In this document: positions 11,104 through 21,203 of the stretch, in pieces
Position numbering within the stretch: the stretch's first letter is position 1
How the letters are laid out: every line of letters begins with the position of its first letter
From: Kappaphycus alvarezii
Taxonomy: Eukaryota; Rhodophyta; Florideophyceae; Gigartinales; Solieriaceae
Assembly (NCBI GenBank): GCA_002205965.3
Contig: NADL03000042.1
Span: 434,001 to 498,000 of the forward strand
Reading direction: 5' to 3'
DNA: 64,000 bases
Program-made: the position numbers and the translations under genes
Notes under the pieces: generated by a model
Told to the model about the DNA's origin: nothing
Seen by the model: only the letters and a program-made list of their open reading frames with translations
The model's database searches: none

Positions 11104-11273
11104 TGATTGGTCGGGACCAAATGCGATCCCAAAAATGCGGTTTGGGAGTAAGACAGCTGTCCTTCCACCCAGGCAAGCCCCACTAGAGTGGACTGACTCC
11201 ACGTGTATATAAAGTGGACTATGCCACAGTGTAAAGTGGGTACCCACTGTCAGCCAATAGGCGTGGCACTACA
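11104..11273 (-). repeat. 5' LTR of the Gypsy element
   Basis: This is the second copy of the 170-bp repeat at 1-170, identical as far as I can compare by eye, TG to CA. It carries the same TATA-like word (11206-11213) and AGTGGGTACCCACT palindrome (11235-11248). The right neighbour is Copia sequence. Confidence 0.95.
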
Positions 11274-12620
11274 ACTTCTTATTAGTTGTTGACATGCTAG
11301 CCGATTTGCATGGGCTTATCTACTCCACAGGAAGTATGAAACCTCCAAAATAGTCGGGTAATTTGTACAACTATCTCAACGACAACACAGAAAAATATCG
11401 CAAACTTGCATACAGGCAATGGCACAGAGTTCGTTAACAATCAGATTCGCATACTGCTGAGCCAAGAAGGCATTTTGCAATCGACAAAAGCTCCATATAA
11501 CCACGAATCGATTGGAATGGTCGAAAGGATGAACAGGGTATTAACGGATAGAGTTCGATCCATGCTAAAACAAGCAAGGCTGGGGTACCATTTCTAGGGT
11601 GAAGCACTATTACACATAGTATTCATACAAAATATATGCCCTCATTCCGCGTTGAATGGGAAATGTCCTTTTGAAGTGCTGAACAATCAAACGCCAAACC
11701 TAAGCAAACTTAGAACTTTCGGATGCAGAGTTTTTGTACAGGTACCTCCGCAACTTCGCAAAAAGTTGTACCAAAAGACTATAACGATGATACTCATGGG
11801 ATCTGGAAACGGAACTGTCTGAAGAGCATTCAATCCTACAACAAGGAAACTAGTCCGCAAAGGACACTAAAAAATGCGACGAGAACGAATTCCCTGGATA
11901 GCCAGCTACAAACAGCAATTTCAATCAACAAAAATCGCTCTAAGAACATAGCGATTTGTATGAAAATGCCATCGACACAGATTCGGACGAGGAAGAGCAA
12001 ATGATGACTGGCGTAGACAAAAGTAAGCAACATAAAGAGCAAGAGACCCAAGGCTTGATGATTTATCAACCTACACCTCCAAGAAGAAGCGCAAGGATAC
12101 AAAACAGAGCTCTAGAAAATGCACTGTTTAAAGCAAATATAGACGAGCAGGCTCTCAAGCTAGCCTTAGATTTACGATAAAAGACCGAGTGAAGCATTGC
12201 AATTCAAAAGTAAGCGCAAAACTTAAGACTCGTGGAACCTGGGAAGTGGTGCCAATGCCAGTGGGAGCGAGCGTTCTCCCTGCAAAATCGCATTCAAAAT
12301 TAAGCGCAAAACGGATACACAATATGCAAATATAAGCAAGACTCGTCGCACTGGGCTGTCGACAGAATAAACCTGATCACGACAAAATCTTCTCGCCCGT
12401 GGTTGACTTCACCAAAATAAGTTTTGCTTTCAGTATCGTTGCCTTCGAAAGGGCAAGGATCCATTACTTCGATGTTAAATGTGCTTTTCTCTATGGAACT
12501 TTAACAGAAGAACTCTATATGGAACAACCTAAGGGTTTCGAAAATCCAAGAAATCCAAGCATGTGTACGGGCTTATCAAAAGAATGTACGGTCTTAAAAA
12601 AGCAGGAAGCGTCTGGCATC
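11274..12620 (+). mobile_element. Copia pol fossil (integrase and RT pieces)
   Basis: The plus strand encodes HTGNGTEFVNNQIRILLSQ and TKAPYNHESIGMVERMNR (11406-11597). This is the Copia integrase core with its D-N/G-G-x-E-F and E-R-M-N-R signatures, followed by an integrase tail (LRTFGCRVFVQ). From 12399 comes reverse transcriptase: IHYFDVKCAFLYGTLTEELY and MEQPKGFE, matching the Copia motif A region. No LTR is visible. It starts exactly where the Gypsy LTR ends and stops where the 3.5-kb repeat unit begins. Old and broken, with several breaks. Confidence 0.88.
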
Positions 12621-12673
12621 GACTAGTACCGTCTAGTACCGCCTCCTTCACAGGGGGGCCCTGGCGGGACCCA

Positions 12674-12730
12674 GTGATCTACGGTCTCACAGAATGTACA
12701 CCCCCTGCAACCACCTAGACCGTTGATCAC
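12674..12730. repeat. Hairpin at the start of unit A
   Basis: The arm GTGATCTACGGTCT (12674-12687) is answered by AGACCGTTGATCAC (12717-12730), with one mismatch, around a 29-base loop. In copy C the arms (21417-21430 and 21460-21473) match perfectly. It follows a G/C-rich hairpin and a GTACC inverted pair, so the unit opens with three nested or successive hairpins. Confidence 0.75.
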
Positions 12731-13990
12731 TAAGTCCTGCCGCTACAACCGCTCCGCAACTGCTCTGTCTCACTCCAAAAAAATGCTCGTGCCGCATCTG
12801 TACAGTCGGCGCCCGCTTCACCACTTGACCAGCCCCTTCGACAGTGCATTTAAACTTTTCGAAACCCCCATCTGCACTGTCGAGCCCGCCCACCTGCACC
12901 CCCCCCACCGCCCGTCAACTCCCGCCCCACGCTTCCATCAACCACACGCCCCGTCCGCCACAGTCCCCCCGCCCAATCCCAGACCACCAACCACCCTCCC
13001 CATCCCAGCCCCATCCTAGCTCCTGACACACTCCCTCGCCAACCCGTCTTCCCCAACGCCCTACCTCTCCCACCATTGTCCCTGCCTCCCCGCTAAAACT
13101 CAACTCCCGGGTCCGCCCTCAACCCTCCCTACCTCCTTGCCGCGCTTCATCCGCCACCCAGCTGGGGGATGGGGATCTGCGAAGGCGACAGAGGTCCGGG
13201 AGGCCCGTGGAGACGTCCCGACGGTCGGTGCGGGGATTCGTGCTGGGCTGGGGGTAAAAGTCTGCGATGAGGGAAGAACGGGACGCGGACAGGGTGTGTT
13301 CATGCTAGTGGTGAGGATGAAATCGGCTGGGGGAGAGGCCTCGCGGCTGGGTATTTATATTGGGATGAGACCGCCGATGGCATGGTTTTCGGGTACTCAT
13401 CCTGTGGTGCAGAGTTTCAATTATTGTCAGCGGGGCGCAAAGGTGATGTTCAGGGCTTGAGGAGAGGAATTGGAATTAGATGAATGCAGTAGTCTGCAAT
13501 TGCGCGCTTGGAAGTCAGCCATCTGTACGTTATGCTGGCGTTGCATTCATATTTTCATGCCAGCTGGTGTTGCTGCAAATTGTTCCGCGACAGCGTGTTC
13601 CTACACTGTAATATGCGTTGGTGGTTATTTGTGCAGGTCAGCCTCTCGCGTTCTTGAAATAGACATAGTTTCTGCAACCGAAGGAATGTTATGTCCGCTC
13701 CACAATCCCTTGCCAGTAGATGTGACACACGAGAAAACCTCACCAGGGGGGAATTCGGGGTGTTTTTTATCCATGAAAAATGAGGTCAGCTGTTCCACAT
13801 CACCATGCTTGGTGGGTCCTACTGTTACATCCCTTGTTGGCTGGGCATGTCTTGCGTCGACGCCTCCAGCAAGACCAGCCACGGCTCCTGACGATCGTAC
13901 ACCATGTTCAGAACACGATATGAAGACGGCACTCTGGCCTAGGCACTTCTTCGTCCGTAGATATGCCCCTCCTCCTCTGGAGGCAGCCGT

Positions 13991-14170
13991 CAGGGGGGAA
14001 GGTTTGGGTGATATACTTTTGGAATATATATCCGATCTATCCCATAGTTTTACAGACAACCACAATCGACTCAAAAAGGTGTGCAGACACAGTAATGTGG
14101 GAGGAACTACGCTCCCTAAAAGGCTACCTTCAGGCCAGCCGTCAGTGCCTCTAAGCAGCAAGGCACAAGA
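13991..14170 (+). repeat. Internal 170-bp module, forward copy in unit A
   Basis: The module runs from a G-run through TTTGGGTG, TTGGAATATATATCCGATC and a CAGACAACCACAATCGACTC core to GGAGGAAC. Inverted relatives lie in the same unit at about 14452-14590 and 15600-15740, and shorter versions holding only the first half at 14382-14415, 14839-14890 (forward) and 15364-15418. Units B and C repeat the pattern. It behaves like a SINE- or MITE-sized repeat; its class is not clear. Confidence 0.6.
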
Positions 14171-15858
14171 ACATTTCCCCTTTGGTCGGCAGCAGGTCTA
14201 TCATTCTCTGTCTCGAGAAACGGCTGAACGTATCATGCGCATCTACTGGGACAAGCGTGCGGTCCTCATCTTCGATCTTACCGTCAATCAGTCTCTGGAC
14301 TTCGCCCACATTGGAATCCATACATCTCAATAAAGACCCCCTTTTTTTCCCATTGGAATCTAGTCCGCACCGCACTTCCGTCTTCCAAAAGTAAAACACC
14401 CAAACATTTCCCTTCCGTCGGCCACCTGCACCTGGGCCAGATATTCCTTTGTGTCTCTCAGTCCGTTCCTCCCCCATTACTGTGTCGGCACACCTTTTGA
14501 GTCGATTGTGGTTGTCTGGAAACTCGAAAACTTTAGGATAGATCGAATACATCTTCCAACAGTAAAAACCCCCGACACTTCCCCCTCCCAGTGCCTGCGG
14601 TAGGAGTACCTTTGCCAGCAGTCGCCGTAAGACCGCCCCAATTGCAACAGGGCGGATCCTCTCTGGCAGGGTGGATGGGTAGCAGCGTCGCAGAGGAGGC
14701 ACGAGGGATTGTCTCATCTGGGAGGTGCCCATGGGCTAATCTCGTCACAACAGCCGTTCGCACCGAGATGCACGTCACCCCAGGTTGACGGCTCACCCTT
14801 GTGCTGGCCAGCAGCTGCAGAAGCCGCGAAGATGTTCTGTCAGGGGGAACATTTGGGTGTTTTACTCTTGGAAGATATATCCGATCTATCAGGGCCCAGT
14901 GCGGAGTTTGGGTTCAGCACTGCTCTGTCCAAGGCTCGAAACCCGATCTCCTTTCGACTTTCCACCCGAAGGTCAGGGCCACCATTCTGCAACAAACATA
15001 TGCCGCGTTACCGGTTGCTTCGAACGCGGCATGCCTGTGGACAGGAATTATAGCCACTTTTCAGTAGCTAGTCCATAGCACCTTCACTCATCGTTTTTCA
15101 GTCGATCCCTCAACATCGCTGTACCGCATAGCTTCCTAGGGCTTTACCCTACTTTGCCATCGCAGGAAACCAACCCCACGTTTCCCACTTTCCACTTGGC
15201 TACCAGCTACGTTGTAGTTGGCGAGAATGCTCAGCTATTTGAACTGTAGATCCTGCGACATGGTTGGAATGCAAGTTCATGGGACTCCCAACCTCCGCAT
15301 CACTCGCAGTAACCCAACCTCACCCAGCCCCACGTTCCGCTATTGTTCCCTTTTTCCGCGGGAAGATCGGATATACCTTCCAAGAGTAAAACACCCAAAC
15401 GTCCGCCCCTTTTTCCGCTCAAGCTCGTCTTCGCCTTTTGTCTTCTCCAGCCGAACATAAACGTGGATAAAACCCGAAGCAATACTCAGCCTGCTAAATC
15501 TCGCCGCTATAAAGTACTTTGCGACCTCGGACGTTTGCTACCATCGGGACCTCCCTCAGGACGCCTTCACGGCCCCCGTGCTCTCTACTTCCGGCTTCTT
15601 TGGAATGCGTAGCTCCTCCCTATTATGTGTCTGCTTGCCCTTTTGAGTCGATTGTGGTTGTCTGTAGTCTGGACTATTTTGGATAGTGTCGAATATGAAG
15701 TACCGTTCAAGAATAAACACCCCCAACCTTCCCCTTTTCAGCCTGTACCGTCAAGTACTGGACGTGAACCTGTAGTGTCTCTTGGTATGGGCTGTGAAGT
15801 GGCAGCCACGCCGCGCACGGGCACCATGGACATGAGGCGATGCAGGCATCCTGTGCGG

Positions 15859-15985
15859 TCTCCCTGATACAGTGAGCATCTCTCCCTGATACAGTGAGCA
15901 TCTCTCCCTGGTACAGTGAGCATCTCTCCCTAGTATAGTGGGCATTTCTCCCTGGTACAGTGGCATCTCTCCCTGGTACACAAAT
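15859..15985. repeat. 22-bp minisatellite in unit A
   Basis: About six copies of a 22-bp word of the form TCTCTCCCTGRTACAGTGAGCA run head to tail, with small changes and a shorter last copy. The same array sits near the end of unit B. The units abut with no spacers, so this is not a CRISPR array. Confidence 0.85.
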
Positions 15986-16187
15986 AGATCGAAAGTGGAA
16001 CGGAAAGCGGAGGGGGTATTAGTGTGCTGCCGATGTTTGCATGAGAAGTTGTGAGGTTTCGCCGGAGGTCGAGTGCGGCACAAACGGCGACATGGGTGAG
16101 TAGACAATGTTTCATTTATCATCGCGAGCGTTGCAGAGGGGAGCTGTCCGTTCTAATCTATACTAATCTACAATAAAATACATCCCT

Positions 16188-16222
16188 GAAGGAGACTGGT
16201 ACCGTCTAGTACCGCCTCCTTC
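16188..16222. repeat. Hairpin closing the preface of unit B
   Basis: GAAGGAG and CTCCTTC form 7-bp arms, with an inner GGTAC/GTACC pair, around the word CCGTCTA. The same structure is present at the start of unit C (about 21358-21392). It directly precedes the other hairpins of the unit start. Confidence 0.7.
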
Positions 16223-19200
16223 ACAGGGGGGGCCCTGGGGGGACCCAGTGATCTACGGTCTCACAGAATGTACACCCCCTGCAACCACCTAGACCGTTGA
16301 TCACTAAGTCCTGCCGCTACAACCGCTCCGCAACTGCTCTGCTCACTCCAAAAAAATGCTCGTGCCGCATCTGTACAGTCGGCGCCCGCCCACCACTTGA
16401 CCAGCCCCTTCGACAGTGCATTAAACTTTTCGAAACCCCCATCTGCACTGTCGAGCCCGCCCACCCTGCACCCTCCCCCCACCGCCCGTCAACTCCCGCC
16501 CACCGCTTCCATCAACCACACGCCCCGTCCGCCACAGTCCCCCCGCCAATCCCAGACCACCAACCACCCTCCCCATCCCAGCCCCATCCTAGCTCCTGAC
16601 CACACTCCTCGCCAACCCGTCTTCCCCAACGCCTACCTCTCCCACCATTGTCCCTGCCTCCCCGCTAAACTCAACTCCCGGGTCCGCCCCTCAACCCTCC
16701 CTACCTCCTTGCCGCGCTTCATCCGCCACCCAGCTGGGGGATGGGGATCTGCGAAGGCGACAGAGTCCGGAGGCCCGTGGAGACGTCCCGACGGTCGGTG
16801 CGGGGATTCGTGCTGGGCTGGGGGTAAAAGTCTGCGATGAGGGAAGAACGGGACGCGGACAGGTGTGTTCAGCTATGGTGAGGATGAAATCGGCTGGGGG
16901 AGAGGCCTCGCGGCTGGGTATTTATTGGGATGAGACCGCCGATGGCATGGTTTTCGGTACTCATCCTGTGGTGCAGAGTTTCAATTATTGTCAGCGGGGC
17001 GCAAAGGTGATGTTCAGGTTGAGGAGAGGAATTGGAATTAGATGAATGCAGTAGTCTGCCAATTGCGCGCTTGGAAGTCAGCCATCTGTACGTTATGCTG
17101 GCGTTGCATTCATATTTTCATGCCAGCTGGTGTTGCTGCAAATTGTTCCGCGACAGCGTGTTCCTACACTGTAATATGCGTTGGTGGTTATTTGTGCAGG
17201 TCAGCCTCTCGCGTTCTTGAAATAGACATAGTTTTCTGCAACCGAAGGAATGTTATGTCCGCTCCACAATCCCTTGCCAGTAGATGTGACACACGAAAAA
17301 CCTCACCAGGGGGAATTCGGGGTGTTTTTTATCCATGAAAAATGAGGTCAGCTGTTCCCACATCACCATGCTTGGTGGGTCCTACTGTTACATCCCTTGT
17401 TGGCTGGGCATGTCTTGCGTCGACGCCTCCAGCAAGACCAGCCACGGCTCCTGACGATACCCATGTTCAGAACACGATATGAAGACGGCACTCTGGCCTA
17501 GGCACTTCTTCGTCCGTAGATATGCCCCCTCCTCCTCTGGAGGCAGCCGTCAGGGGGAAGGTTTGGGTGATATACTTTTGGAATATATATCCGATCTATC
17601 CCATAGTTTTACAGACAACCACAATCGACTCAAAAAGGTGTGCAGACACAGTAATGTGGGAGGAACTACGCTCCCTAAAAGGCTACTTCAGGCCAGCCGT
17701 CAGTGCCTCTAAGCAGCAAGGCACAAGAACATTTCCCCTTTGGTCGGCAGCAGGTCTATCATTCTCTGTCTCGAGAAACGGCTGAACGTATCATGCGCAT
17801 CTACTGGGACAAGCGTGCGGTCCTCATCTTCGATCTTACCGTCAATCAGTCTCTGGACTTCGCCCACATTGGAATCCATACATCTCAATAAAGACCCCCT
17901 TTTTTTCCCATTGGAATCTAGTCCGCACCGCACTTCCGTCTTCCAAAAGTAAAACACCCAAACATTTCCCTTCCGTCGGCCACCTGCACCTGGGCCAGAT
18001 ATTCCTTTGTGTCTCTCAGTCCGTTCCTCCCCATTACTGTGTCGGCACACCTTTTTGAGTCGATTGTGGTTGTCTGGAAAACTCGAAAACTTTAGGATAG
18101 ATCGAATACATCTTCCAACAGTAAAAACCCCCGACACTTCCCCTCCCAGTGCCTGCGGTAGGAGTACCTTTGCCAGCAGTCGCCGTAAGACCGCCCCAAT
18201 TGCAACAGGGCGGATCCTCTCTGGCAGGGGGTGGATGGGTAGCAGCGTCGCAGAGGAGGCACGAGGGATTGTCTCATCTGGGAGGTGCCCATGGGCTAAT
18301 CTCGTCACAACAGCCGTTCGCACCGAGATGCACGTCACCCCAGGTTGACGGCTCACCCTTGTGCTGGCCAGCAGCTGCAGAAGCCGCGAAGATGTTCTGT
18401 CAGGGGGAACATTTGGGTGTTTTACTCTTGGAAGATATTCCGATCTATCAGGGCCCAGTGCGGAGTTTGGGTTCAGCACTGCTCTGTCCAAGGCTCGAAA
18501 CCCGATCTCCTTTCGACTTTCCACCCGAAGGTCAGGGCCACCATTCTGCAACAAACATATGCCGCGTTACGGTTGCTTCGAACGCGGCATGCCTGTGGAC
18601 AGGAATTATAGCCACTTTTCAGTAGCTAGTCCATAGCACCTTCACTCATCGTTTTTCAGTCGATCCCTCAACATCGCTGTACCGCATAGCTTCCTAGGGC
18701 TTTACCCTACTTTGCCATCGCAGGAAACCAACCCCACGTTTCCCCACTTTCCACTTGGCTACCAGCTACGTTGTAGTTGGCGAGAATGCTCAGCTATTTG
18801 AACTGTAGATCCTGCGACATGGTTGGAATGCAAGTTCATGGGATCCCAACCTCCGCATCACTCGCAGTAACCCAACCTCACCCAGCCCCACGTTCCGCTA
18901 TTGTTCCCTTTTTCCGCGGGACAGATCGGATATACCTTCCAAGAGTAAAACACCCAAACGTCCGCCCCTTTTTCCGCTCAAGCTCGTCTTCGCCTTTTGT
19001 CTTCTCCAGCCGAACATAAACGTGGATAAACCGAAGCAATACTCAGCCTGCTAACATCTCGCCGCTATAAAGTACTTTGCGACCTCGGACGTTGCTACCA
19101 TCGGGACCTCCCTCAGGACGCCTTCACGGCCCCCGTGCTCTCTACTTGGCTTCTTTGGAATGCGTAGCTCCTCCCCTATTACTGTGTCTGCTTGCCCTTT

Positions 19201-19416
19201 TGAGTCGATTGTGGTTTGTCTGTAGTCTGGACTATTTTGGGATAGTGTCGAATATGAAGTACCGTTCAAGAATAAAACACCCCAACCTTCCCCTTTTCAG
19301 CCTGTACCGTCAAGTACTGGACGTGAACCTGTAGTGTCTCTTGGTATGGCTGTGAAGTGGCAGCCACGCCGCGCACGGGCACCATGGACATGAGGCGATG
19401 CAGGCATCCTGTGCGG

Positions 19417-19545
19417 TCTCCCTGATACAGTGAGCATCTCTCCCTGGTACAGTGAGCATCTCTCCCTGGTACAGTGAGCATCTCTCCCTAGTATAGTGGC
19501 ATTTCTCCCTGGTACAGTGGGCATCTCTCCCTGGTACACAAATAG
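19417..19545. repeat. 22-bp minisatellite in unit B
   Basis: This is the same array as at 15859-15985, with about six 22-bp copies and slightly different sequence variants. Confidence 0.85.
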
Positions 19546-19590
19546 ATCGAAAGTGGAACGGAAAGCGGAGGGGGTATAGTGTGCTGCCGA

Positions 19591-20033
19591 TTTTGTGATA
19601 GGGGTAAATCGGCGGGGGAGGAGTCCTCAGAACCAATTACCCTGAGAAGGAGGTGTTGCGAGCGACAAAAGTGCTGCCGTGGTATTGTTGAACGAACAAA
19701 AGGGAGTGTATAAGAGAGAGTTGAGAAAGCTACAAGCAAGTATAAAAGGGCAGGGTCTACCACTGACGCTCTGCGACCAGCGTAAGAAAACGTTTTCTTG
19801 GGTCTGAAGTTGACTCTCAACTTCCTACTACTCGGGACTTGGCTTGAAGTTGTCTGCCAACTTGCTTGACCTCTCCATGAGGAAGCAGTTTACTCAGCTT
19901 ATATAGACTTTTGGCTACCCCTAAAGTCCGAACAAAACTACAGAAGATACTAAGAAATGCATAAAAATACTTTGTGTGGACAATATACTCTAAGCAAAAG
20001 ATACTTAAGAAACTAACAATTAATTTGGTCCTC
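19591..20033. other. Unique spacer between unit B and the acidic-protein gene
   Basis: No gene is visible. The spacer holds TATAAAAGGGC at about 19740 on the plus strand and two palindromes: GAAGTTGACTCTCAACTTC (19806-19824) and AAGTTG/CAACTT arms (19847-19863). Its right end is the 3' flank of the minus-strand gene. Confidence 0.5.
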
Positions 20034-20715
20034 TTATTTCCCATTCTCTAAATCAGATCCAAACAACTCCTCTAAAATATCCATGCTGTCCAAGCAGTCC
20101 CCACAAATATCTGCGAATGGCTCACAACTCTCTATTTCCCCCTGGGAGATATCTAGACTACTAAAGATATCTCCATCCGGTTCCATCGTGGGCACAACTT
20201 GATCCATACTCTCTATTCCAGGCCCCACCGGTCCAACACTTTCCATGCCCCCTGTTGCCTCATCTTCCTCATCCTCCTCCTCCTCCTCCTCCTCCTCCTC
20301 CTCCTCATCTCTCTTCCTCATCCTCATCCTCCTCATCCTCCTCATCCTCCTCCTCCTCCTCATCCTCTTCTTCCTCATCCTCATCCTCCTCATCCTCCTC
20401 ATCCTCCTCATCCTCCTCATCCTCCTCATCCTCCTCATCCTCATCTTCCTGATCCTCGTACACTAGCTCAGGGGCTAACCATTCCTCGAAGGACTCCCCG
20501 CTCTCCTCCTCGACCTTCTCAGCCTCTCCCGGACTTACCTCCCTCGCTTCTTCTTCTATGAAGAGGCGGCGCACGAACTCGATGATTTGCTTCTTTGTTT
20601 GCCGCCGGATGTAGTCGTCAGCATCGGTTGGCCCGTAGGCGGCGAGACGAAGGCCATTGATGGAACGGGAAGGGCGGTTTTTGGAAATAGGGACAGAGGG
20701 GCGAAGGTTGCTCAT
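20034..20715 (-). CDS. Host-like gene for a highly acidic protein, frame slip in the repeat
   Basis: I start the protein at Met 20715 (MSNLRPSVPISKNRPSRS), because the earlier in-frame Met at 20802 adds an unconvincing Pro/Leu-rich lead. The order is a basic N-terminus, a helical segment (YIRRQTKKQIIEFVRRLF), Glu-rich sequence, an Asp/Glu run of about 60 residues, and an acidic, Met/Asp/Leu-rich tail ending SDLENGK. The tail is in a different frame from the head; the switch lies in the trinucleotide repeat near 20310, so slippage or a base-call error is the simplest cause. A TATTTAAA word about 110 bp upstream (near 20822-20830) may be the promoter. No known family recognised; acidic runs like this occur in chromatin and nucleolar proteins. 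The composition is unlike the repeats around it. Confidence 0.6.
20270..20452. repeat. Trinucleotide-type repeat coding the Asp/Glu run
   Basis: The plus strand is a run of TCC and CTCATC steps, read on minus as GAG/GAT/GAA codons. Length changes of one base here alter the frame of the gene. Confidence 0.85.
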
Positions 20716-20821
20716 TGTGATAGAAGTTGGGGAACAGGAGGCAATGTGGGGTGCTTTGGGTGTGTGGGGGGAGAGGGTGATGAGTAAAATGATCGGGGGC
20801 ATTTGGAACTTAGAATAAAGG

Positions 20822-21086
20822 GGTTTAAATAGGCTCCCGGGGCAGGTTCTATAGATTAGGAATAGGTAAAATAAATCTGCAAGGGATTTTGCAATAGTGC
20901 ATTTGCGCCCTTCTTCTCAAAGAAAGGCGAATTTGGAGGAGGAGGTAAGCTAAAAGGGAAAAGGGACTTGATTCGGGGTCGATTCAGAGGGTTAAATACA
21001 GTATAAAAATATCTAGATAAAATGGAAGTAAATTTGGAAATGACGGTTGGAGAAGTTAGGGGCGGGATCGTTGTAGGTTGCTGGAT
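20822..21086. other. Upstream flank of the acidic-protein gene
   Basis: This is moderately AT-rich DNA with a TATTTAAA word on minus near 20825 as the only promoter-like signal. No coding sequence is supported. Confidence 0.4.
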
Positions 21087-21203
21087 TACACGAGGGAAGT
21101 ACCATTTCCTGTCTTACGTGAAGGGAGGACTATTTCCTGTATTACGTGAAGGGAGGACCATTTCCTGTATTAAATGAGGGGAGGACCATTTTTTGTATTA
21201 CAG
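21087..21203. repeat. 28-bp minisatellite
   Basis: About four head-to-tail copies of a 28-bp word built on TACGTGAAGGGAGGACCATT and TCCTGTAT. The outer copies are the most changed. It ends exactly where the preface of unit C begins. Confidence 0.75.

Larger units (their letters stand above)
1..11273 (-). mobile_element. Ty3/Gypsy LTR retrotransposon with chromodomain-like tail, broken
   Basis: The span is bounded by two direct 170-bp repeats that start TG and end CA. On the minus strand the parts run in Gypsy order: gag, aspartic protease, reverse transcriptase, RNase H, integrase, then a chromodomain-like module. A purine-rich tract sits just inside the left (3') LTR. Integrase after RNase H separates it from Copia, and the chromodomain-like end suggests a chromovirus-type lineage. 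The LTRs look identical, so insertion is probably recent, yet the interior is broken, with well over ten breaks, so it looks non-autonomous or poorly assembled. It is larger than usual (11.3 kb against about 5-7 kb) because of a long linker and an added antisense block. The left LTR starts at the first base of the window, so no target duplication can be checked. Confidence 0.93.
12621..16034. repeat. 3.5-kb repeat unit, copy A
   Basis: Nearly the whole span recurs at 16190-19590 and most of it at 21361-23871. In order it holds: a hairpin-rich start, a strongly C-rich plus strand (12780-13110), a stretch with weak open frames, two forward and four inverted copies of a module carrying TTTGGGTG plus a TTGGAAGATATATCCGATC core, LINE-like coding scraps on both strands (RPVAIGAVLRRLLAKVLL on minus near 14600; ASNAAC-type LINE tail on plus near 15020), and a 22-bp minisatellite. 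No intact gene. Copy A lacks the roughly 155-bp preface seen in B and C, since the Copia fossil runs directly into it. Confidence 0.9.
16035..19590. repeat. 3.5-kb repeat unit, copy B
   Basis: This unit begins with a preface (16035-16200, starting TTTGCATGAGAAG) that also precedes copy C. It then follows copy A in order to a shared end (AGTGTGCTGCCGA). Differences from A are mostly single-base losses, often in short homopolymers, clustered in this copy. The LINE RT scrap on minus (RPVAIGAVLRRLLAKVLL, about 18160-18210) and the forward LINE tail are present. No intact gene. Confidence 0.9.

Noticed and set aside
11090-11110. tRNA primer-binding site next to the 5' Gypsy LTR
   Set aside because: No TGG start on the minus strand at the LTR edge; I could not match it to a tRNA end.
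12723-13019. Pro/His-rich frames in the C-rich part of the unit
   Set aside because: They follow from the C-rich composition; frames differ among copies A, B and C because of indels.
13470-14333. 287-codon plus frame in unit A as a real gene
   Set aside because: It is broken in copies B and C by one-base differences and crosses repeat modules; no motif supports it.
15859-15985. Possible CRISPR array
   Set aside because: The 22-bp units abut without unique spacers; it is a minisatellite, and the organism is eukaryotic.
20199-20561. Leu/Pro/Ser-rich plus-strand frames
   Set aside because: They are the complementary reading of the Asp/Glu trinucleotide repeat and have low-complexity composition only.
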